Source: an uncultured Bacilli bacterium
GTDB taxonomy: Bacteria; Bacillota_I; Bacilli_A; RF39; UBA660
Assembly (NCBI GenBank): GCA_934096705.1
Contig: CAKOMR010000005.1
Location: forward strand, 1 to 64,000
Direction: 5' to 3'
Length of the DNA stretch: 64,000 nucleotides
Shown here: piece after piece, positions 59,706-64,000 of the stretch
Numbering within the stretch: position 1 is the first letter of the stretch
Layout: each line of letters starts with the position of its first letter
Position numbers and translations under genes: made by a program
Notes under the pieces: model-generated
The model's input: only the letters and a program-made list of their open reading frames with translations
Databases searched by the model: none
What the model was told of the DNA's origin: nothing

Positions 59706-59980
59706 TGAAACATTATTCTGATATTATAATAGCTCCAGTAGTTACTGAAAAAACTATGACACTTAGAAATGAAAATGTTTATACATTTAAGGTAGCCAAG
59801 GATGCTAATAAAACTGAAATTAAAAAAGCTGTAGAAGAAGCATTTAATGTTCAAGTTAAAAGTGTTAATACTCTAAACACTAAATCTAAAAAAAGAAGAG
59901 TTGGAAAGTATCAAGGAAGAACAAAAACATATAAAAAAGCAATTGTTACACTTAAAGACGGTTCTTCTATAGATCTTTAG
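59705..59980 (+). CDS. rplW: 50S ribosomal protein L23
   Basis: L23 is at the tunnel exit and docks trigger factor and SRP. The 91 residues have IIIAPVVTEKTMTL and TEIKKAVEEAFNVQVKSVNTL, then a basic loop KSKKRRVGKYQGRTKTYKKA. Slightly shorter than Bacillus L23. Its ATG shares a base with the rplD stop. Confidence 0.97.
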   Translation: MKHYSDIIIAPVVTEKTMTLRNENVYTFKVAKDANKTEIKKAVEEAFNVQVKSVNTLNTKSKKRRVGKYQGRTKTYKKAIVTLKDGSSIDL

Positions 59981-59995
59981 TAGAAAGGAGAAATT

Positions 59996-60826
59996 ATGGC
60001 AATAAGACATTATAAACCAGTTACAAATGGTAGAAGAGGCATGAGTACTCTTGCAAATGAAGAAATAACTACAAAAACTCCTACTAAAGGCTTACTTGCA
60101 AAAGTAAAAAAATCTGGTGGAAGAAATAATCAAGGCAAAATGACCGTTAGACATATTGGCGGCGGTGCTAAAAGAAAATATCGTATTATCGATTATAAAA
60201 GAGATAAAGTTGGCGTTACTGGTAGAGTTGCAACTATTGAATACGACCCAAACAGAACTGCTAACATTGCATTAATTAATTATAAAGATGGTGAAAAAAG
60301 ATATATTATCGCTCCTAAGGATTTAAAAGTTGGTGCAATTATTGAAAATGGCGAAAACGCTGATATTAAAGTAGGTAATGCATTACCTTTAAAAAATATT
60401 CCAGTTGGAACTTTAGTTCATTGTATTGAATTAAAACCTGGCAAAGGTGCTGAAATTTGTCGTAGTGCTGGAGCATCTGCTCAAATTTTAGGTAGAGAAG
60501 ATAAATATGTTTTAGTTAGACTTCAATCTGGAGAAACAAGAAAAATTCTTGATAGATGTATCGCAACTATTGGTGTAGTTGGAAATGAAGATGCAAATCT
60601 TGTTAATTTAGGTAAAGCTGGTAGAACCAGATATCTAGGAATTAGACCTACTAACCGTGGTTCTGTTATGAATCCTAACGATCACCCTCATGGTGGTGGA
60701 GAAGGACGTGCTCCAATTGGTAGAAAGAGTCCAATGACTCCTTGGGGTAAACCTGCTCTTGGCGTTAAAACTAGAAAACCTAAAAAGGCATCTAGCAAAC
60801 TTATTATAAGTAGGAAGACTAAATAG
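59996..60826 (+). CDS. rplB: 50S ribosomal protein L2
   Basis: L2 is essential for subunit joining and peptidyl transfer. The 276 residues contain the RNA-binding OB and SH3 domains and the C-terminal VMNPNDHPHGGGEGRAPIGR loop with the key His. GAAAGGAG lies just before the ATG. Full length and canonical. Confidence 0.98.
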   Translation: MAIRHYKPVTNGRRGMSTLANEEITTKTPTKGLLAKVKKSGGRNNQGKMTVRHIGGGAKRKYRIIDYKRDKVGVTGRVATIEYDPNRTANIALINYKDGEKRYIIAPKDLKVGAIIENGENADIKVGNALPLKNIPVGTLVHCIELKPGKGAEICRSAGASAQILGREDKYVLVRLQSGETRKILDRCIATIGVVGNEDANLVNLGKAGRTRYLGIRPTNRGSVMNPNDHPHGGGEGRAPIGRKSPMTPWGKPALGVKTRKPKKASSKLIISRKTK

Positions 60827-60834
60827 GAGGAAAA

Positions 60835-61098
60835 ATGGCAAGAAGTTTAAAGAAGGGTGCTTTCGTTGACGATAGCATCATGAAAAAAATCAAAAAATTA
60901 AATGAAGATAATAAAAAATCAGTTGTTAAAACTTGGTCAAGAAGAAGTACTATTTATCCTGAATTTGTAGGACATACAATTGCAGTTCATAATGGTAAAG
61001 ATTTTATTCCAGTTTATATTACTGAGGAAATGGTTGGTCATAAATTGGGAGAATTTTCTCAAACACGTAAATTTACTGGCCATGCTGGAAATAAATAG
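60835..61098 (+). CDS. rpsS: 30S ribosomal protein S19
   Basis: S19 binds the 30S head and contacts the A-site tRNA. The 87 residues begin ARSLKKGAFVDDSIMKK and end FSQTRKFTGHAGNK, with TWSRRSTIYPEFVGHTIAVHNG in between (typical). It lacks the longer KR-rich tail of some homologues. TAGGAGGAAAA precedes the ATG. Confidence 0.98.
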   Translation: MARSLKKGAFVDDSIMKKIKKLNEDNKKSVVKTWSRRSTIYPEFVGHTIAVHNGKDFIPVYITEEMVGHKLGEFSQTRKFTGHAGNK

Positions 61099-61106
61099 GA
61101 GGAAAA

Positions 61107-61454
61107 ATGGAAACTTATGCAAAACATAATACTGCAATGATTAAACCTAGACTTGCTAGAATGACTATGGATTTAATTCGTGGAAAAGATGTTGAAACTG
61201 CTAGAGGAATTCTAGAAAATACAAATACAAAAGCAAGTTCACTTATTTTAAAGGTTTTAAATTCTGCAGTTGCAAATGCTGTTAATAATAACGGTGCAAA
61301 CGAAAAAGATTTAGTAATAAGTAAATGCTTTATTAATCCAGGACCTATTTATAAGAGAATCCAATTTGCATCTCGTGGAAATGTTGATAGACATGATAAA
61401 AGAACAAGTCATATCGTTGTATATGTAACTGATAATAAGGAGGAAACAAAATAG
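61107..61454 (+). CDS. rplV: 50S ribosomal protein L22
   Basis: L22 reaches into the exit tunnel with a long hairpin. The 115 residues contain KPRLARMTMDLIRGKDVETA, LNSAVANAVNNNGAN and the hairpin PGPIYKRIQFASRGNVDRHDKRTSHI, with its tip around FASRGNVDR. GGAGGAAAA precedes the ATG. Canonical in length. Confidence 0.97.
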   Translation: METYAKHNTAMIKPRLARMTMDLIRGKDVETARGILENTNTKASSLILKVLNSAVANAVNNNGANEKDLVISKCFINPGPIYKRIQFASRGNVDRHDKRTSHIVVYVTDNKEETK

Positions 61455-61455
61455 T

Positions 61456-62133
61456 ATGGGTCAAAAAGTAAATCCTATAGGATATCGTATTGGTGTTAAT
61501 AAAGATTGGGATTCTAGATGGTATGCTGAAAAAGATTATTCTGATAAATTAATTAATGATATCAAAATAAGAGAATACATTGAAAAGAATCTTAAAAGTG
61601 CTTCTATATCAAAAGTTGTTATTGAAAGAAGAAAAAATAAAGTTGAATTAACAATCTTTACTGCTAGACCTGGCGTTATAATTGGCCGTGGTGGTGAAGA
61701 CATTGAAAAATTAAGAAAGAAAATTTCAAAACTTGTTAATGAAGATGTATACATTAACATTGTTGAAGAAAAAAATCCTGATTTAAATGCTCAACTAGTT
61801 GCTGACAATATTGCAATGCAAATTGAAAACAGAGCTCCTTTTAGAAGTGTTCAAAAAAGAGCTATCAGAAATACAATGAAAGCTGGTGCAAGAGGTATTA
61901 AAACTGCAGTTTCAGGAAGACTTGGCGGAGCTGAAATGGCTAGAACTGAAGGTTATACTGAAGGTACTGTTCCTCTTCATACAATTAGAGCTGACGTTGA
62001 TTATGCAGTTAGTGAAGCAAATACTATTTATGGAAAAATCGGAGTTAAGGTATGGATTTATAAAGATGAAATACTAAAAACTAAAAATGCCAAGAAAGGA
62101 GAGATGAAAAATGTTAATGCCAAAAAGAACTAA
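61456..62133 (+). CDS. rpsC: 30S ribosomal protein S3
   Basis: S3 lies at the mRNA entry channel. The 225 residues have MGQKVNPIGYRIGVNKDWDS at the start, a KH domain with RPGVIIGRGGEDIEKL (GxxG), and a C-terminal domain with SGRLGGAEMARTEGYTEGTVP, ending in a basic tail. It overlaps rplP by 23 nt, more than in most S10 operons. Confidence 0.98.
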   Translation: MGQKVNPIGYRIGVNKDWDSRWYAEKDYSDKLINDIKIREYIEKNLKSASISKVVIERRKNKVELTIFTARPGVIIGRGGEDIEKLRKKISKLVNEDVYINIVEEKNPDLNAQLVADNIAMQIENRAPFRSVQKRAIRNTMKAGARGIKTAVSGRLGGAEMARTEGYTEGTVPLHTIRADVDYAVSEANTIYGKIGVKVWIYKDEILKTKNAKKGEMKNVNAKKN

Positions 62134-62536
62134 ATATCGTAAAAGTCATAGATTAAGTTACGAAGGCAAAGCAAAAGGAAATCTTACTCTAACTAATGGT
62201 GAATTTGGTTTAATGGCAATGGAAGGTGGATGGATATCTGCTCGTCAAATTGAAGCCGCTCGTATTGCTATGACTCGTTATATGAAAAGAGGAGGAAAAG
62301 TTTATATTAACATTTTCCCTCATATGCCTAGAACTAGAAAACCTTTAGAAACTAGACAAGGTAAAGGTAAAGGTAATGTTGAAGAATGGGTAGCAGTAGT
62401 TAAAGAAGGAAAAATCATGTTTGAAATAAGTGATGTTTCTGAAGAAATAGCTAGAGAAGCTTTAAGACTTGCTTCACATAAACTTCCAATCAAAACAAAA
62501 TTTGTTATGAAGGAGAGTGAAACTCTTGGAAATTAA
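62111..62536 (+). CDS. rplP: 50S ribosomal protein L16
   Basis: L16 organises the A-site and PTC region. The 141 residues begin MLMPKRTKYRKSHR and include GWISARQIEAARIAMTR and FPHMPRTRKPLETRQGKGKG. The ATG after AAAGGAGAG sits inside the end of rpsC, and the reading frame there matches the L16 N-terminus, so the overlap is real. Confidence 0.98.
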   Translation: MLMPKRTKYRKSHRLSYEGKAKGNLTLTNGEFGLMAMEGGWISARQIEAARIAMTRYMKRGGKVYINIFPHMPRTRKPLETRQGKGKGNVEEWVAVVKEGKIMFEISDVSEEIAREALRLASHKLPIKTKFVMKESETLGN

Positions 62537-62726
62537 TGAAATAAGAAAAATGTCAAAAGAAGACATTATTAAGAAAATTAAAGAAGATAAAGAAGAACTT
62601 TTCAGAAACAGAATGGCTCAATCTTCTGGAACTTTAGAAAAACCTGTTGTTCTAAGAAATCTTCGTAGAGAAATAGCTAGATTAAAAACTATTTTAAAAG
62701 AAAAAGAAATGGATGGTGAAAAATAA
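62526..62726 (+). CDS. rpmC: 50S ribosomal protein L29
   Basis: L29 is a two-helix protein near the tunnel exit. The 66 residues (MEINEIRKMSKEDIIKKI start, then LRNLRREIARLKTILKE) match normal length. I chose TTG because AAGGAG lies 10 nt upstream; a GTG three codons earlier is almost on top of that site. The start overlaps the rplP end, and the stop shares one base with the rpsQ ATG. Confidence 0.95.
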   Translation: MEINEIRKMSKEDIIKKIKEDKEELFRNRMAQSSGTLEKPVVLRNLRREIARLKTILKEKEMDGEK

Positions 62727-62983
62727 TGGAAAACAAGAAACAAGAATTAGTTGGAAAAGTTGTTAGTGATAAGAATGATAAAACTATTACTGTTTTAGTT
62801 GAAACTTATAAAAAACATCCATTATATGGTAAAAGAGTAAAATACTCTAAAAAATATGCAGCTCATGATGAAAAAAATGAAGCTAAAGTAGGAGATACAG
62901 TTAGAATTTCAATGACTAGACCATTATCTAAGACTAAAAGATATGAATTAGTTCAAGTTGTTGAAAAAGCTGTAATTTTATAG
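62726..62983 (+). CDS. rpsQ: 30S ribosomal protein S17
   Basis: S17 is an OB-fold protein binding 16S helix 11. The 85 residues contain LVGKVVSDKNDKTITVLVE, HPLYGKRVKYSKKYAAHDE and GDTVRISMTRPLSKTKRYEL. Canonical. Confidence 0.98.
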   Translation: MENKKQELVGKVVSDKNDKTITVLVETYKKHPLYGKRVKYSKKYAAHDEKNEAKVGDTVRISMTRPLSKTKRYELVQVVEKAVIL

Positions 62984-62994
62984 GAGGCAAAACT

Positions 62995-63363
62995 ATGGTA
63001 ATGCAAGAAAGTAGATTAAAAGTTGCTGATAATTCCGGTGCTCGTGAACTTTTAGTTATCCGTGTTATGGGTGGAAGTAAAGTTAAAAGTGCTAATATCG
63101 GTGATGTAATAGTCGGAACAGTAAAAAAAGCTATACCTAATAGCCCTGTAAAAGAAGGTAAAGTTGTTAAAGCTGTTGTTGTAAGAACAGTTCAAGGTGT
63201 TAGAAGAAAAGATGGAAGTTATATTAAATTTGATGACAATGCTTGCGTTTTAATTAAAGATGATAAAACTCCTATCGGAACAAGAGTTCTTGGCCCTGTT
63301 GCTAGAGAACTTCGTGAAAAAGAATACAACAAAATTGTATCTTTAGCACCTGAGGTATTATAG
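62995..63363 (+). CDS. rplN: 50S ribosomal protein L14
   Basis: L14 forms an intersubunit bridge with 16S helix 14. The 122 residues include MQESRLKVADNSGARELLVI, VIVGTVKKAIPNSPVKEG and DNACVLIKDDKTPIGTRVLGP. A TAGGAGGCAAA site precedes the ATG. Canonical length. Confidence 0.98.
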   Translation: MVMQESRLKVADNSGARELLVIRVMGGSKVKSANIGDVIVGTVKKAIPNSPVKEGKVVKAVVVRTVQGVRRKDGSYIKFDDNACVLIKDDKTPIGTRVLGPVARELREKEYNKIVSLAPEVL

Positions 63364-63371
63364 GAGGATAT

Positions 63372-63671
63372 ATGAAGGTTAAAGTAGGAGATACTGTTAA
63401 AGTTATTGCTGGAAAAGATAAAGGAAAAGAAGGCAAAATAATTAAGACATATAAAAAATTAGATAAAGTTGTTGTTGAAGGCTTAAATATTGTTAAAAAG
63501 CATTCAAAACCTAGAACTACTGAAGATAAAGGTGGAATATTTGATATTGAAGCACCAATTCATGTATCTAATGTAAAAGTTATTACTAATGCTAAGGAAG
63601 AAAAAGCAAAAGTAAAAGACACAAAAAAAGCAGAAACTAAAAAAACTGCTAGTAAAAAGGAAGCAAAGTAG
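63372..63671 (+). CDS. rplX: 50S ribosomal protein L24
   Basis: L24 is an early assembly protein with a KOW motif. The 99 residues have KVKVGDTVKVIAGKDKGKEG and GLNIVKKHSKP...GGIFDIEAPIHVSNV (family blocks), then a lysine- and alanine-rich tail (about 76-99) that is longer than in Bacillus. Confidence 0.96.
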   Translation: MKVKVGDTVKVIAGKDKGKEGKIIKTYKKLDKVVVEGLNIVKKHSKPRTTEDKGGIFDIEAPIHVSNVKVITNAKEEKAKVKDTKKAETKKTASKKEAK

Positions 63672-63679
63672 GTGAGTTA

Positions 63680-64000
63680 TGAGTAATTTTAAAACTTTAT
63701 ATGACGAAGAAATTAAACAAAGTTTAATGAAAGAATTTAATTACACAACTGTAATGCAAGTTCCTAAAATAACTAAAATTGTTATTAACATGGGAGTTGG
63801 TGAAGGCGCAAATGATTCAAAATTCATTGATTCTGCTGTTAATGATTTAACATTAATTAGTGGTCAAAAACCTGTTGTTACAAAAGCTCACAAATCTATA
63901 GCTGGTTTCAAATTAAGAGAAGGTCAACCTATAGGTGTAAAAGTTACCCTACGTGGTGAAAATATGTATGCTTTCTTAGAAAAATTAATTAAAATTGCTC
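63680..64000 (+). CDS. rplE: 50S ribosomal protein L5, cut by the window end
   Basis: L5 binds 5S rRNA and contacts the 30S head. About 107 N-terminal residues are present, starting MSNFKTLYDEEIKQSLMKEF, with VPKITKIVINMGVGE, SGQKPVVTKAHKSIAGFKLR and LRGENMYAFLEKL, unmistakable for L5. GTAGGTGAGTT precedes the ATG. The remaining roughly 70 residues lie beyond the window. Confidence 0.97.

Overview
The window is a strongly AT-rich, gene-dense stretch of a bacterial chromosome centred on the replication origin (about 22.9-24.7 kb). Standard code applies: TGA is a stop (tatD, ricT, trmN6) and TGG is Trp. RNA polymerase delta, a ComK-family protein, a Noc-like ParB protein, YabG/Veg/SpoVG/YabP/YabQ synteny and an S10 operon after the central region place it in class Bacilli. 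Short genes, frequent overlaps and missing accessory domains suggest a compact-genome lineage such as the Erysipelotrichia or the Mollicutes-like gut RF39 group. That placement is an inference. No tRNA or rRNA genes, insertion sequences, prophage or CRISPR arrays were seen.

Left arm (1-22.8 kb), nearly all on the minus strand, pointing away from the origin: secA, hpf, csp, a degenerate actin-like gene, spoIIQ, spoIID, ywzB, rpiB, rpmE, an SGNH-like pseudoenzyme, murA, mntP, spoIIR, prmC, prfA, rpoE, argS, a class A PBP (the only plus-strand gene here), a Noc/ParB protein, rsmG, mnmG, mnmE, jag, yidC, rnpA and rpmH. This looks like a compressed version of two Bacillus neighbourhoods: prfA-prmC-spoIIR-mntP-rpiB...ywzB-murA-spoIID-spoIIQ-mbl, and noc-rsmG-mnmG-mnmE-jag-yidC-rnpA-rpmH.

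Origin: DnaA-box clusters lie on both sides of dnaA (bipartite oriC), with TTATCAACA/TTTTCAACA as the prevailing box. A Spo0A box sits inside a 13-bp inverted repeat made of two opposed DnaA-like boxes.

Right arm (23.2-64 kb), nearly all plus strand: dnaA, dnaN, comK-like, recF, gyrB, gyrA, three perfect parS sites, SRP RNA, tadA, dnaX, ebfC, recR, bofA, holB, ricT, trmN6, pth, mfd, spoVT, a T-box followed by dut-metG-tatD, a 3D-domain protein, ksgA, an SDR, a frameshifted aluminium-resistance/PLP gene, yabG, veg, spoVG, yabP, yabQ, divIC, (clpP reversed), a TGS-uridine-kinase-like protein, gap, pgk, spo0A, gpmI and the S10 operon from rpsJ into rplE, which is cut by the window end.

Main themes. 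(1) About fifteen sporulation-linked genes are kept in a compact genome, so the organism probably forms, or recently formed, endospores. (2) Spo0A has a normal DNA-recognition helix, but Glu replaces the phosphoacceptor Asp. (3) An identical 15-mer containing a Spo0A box lies at oriC, upstream of spo0A and upstream of csp, and a fourth box lies just upstream of the comK-like gene's promoter. (4) Several proteins keep a fold but lose catalytic residues: the actin-like protein, the SGNH-like protein and SpoIIQ. (5) Many intrinsic terminators overlap the stop codon of the gene they end. Together these suggest a trimmed, possibly phosphorelay-independent circuit linking sporulation, competence and replication initiation.
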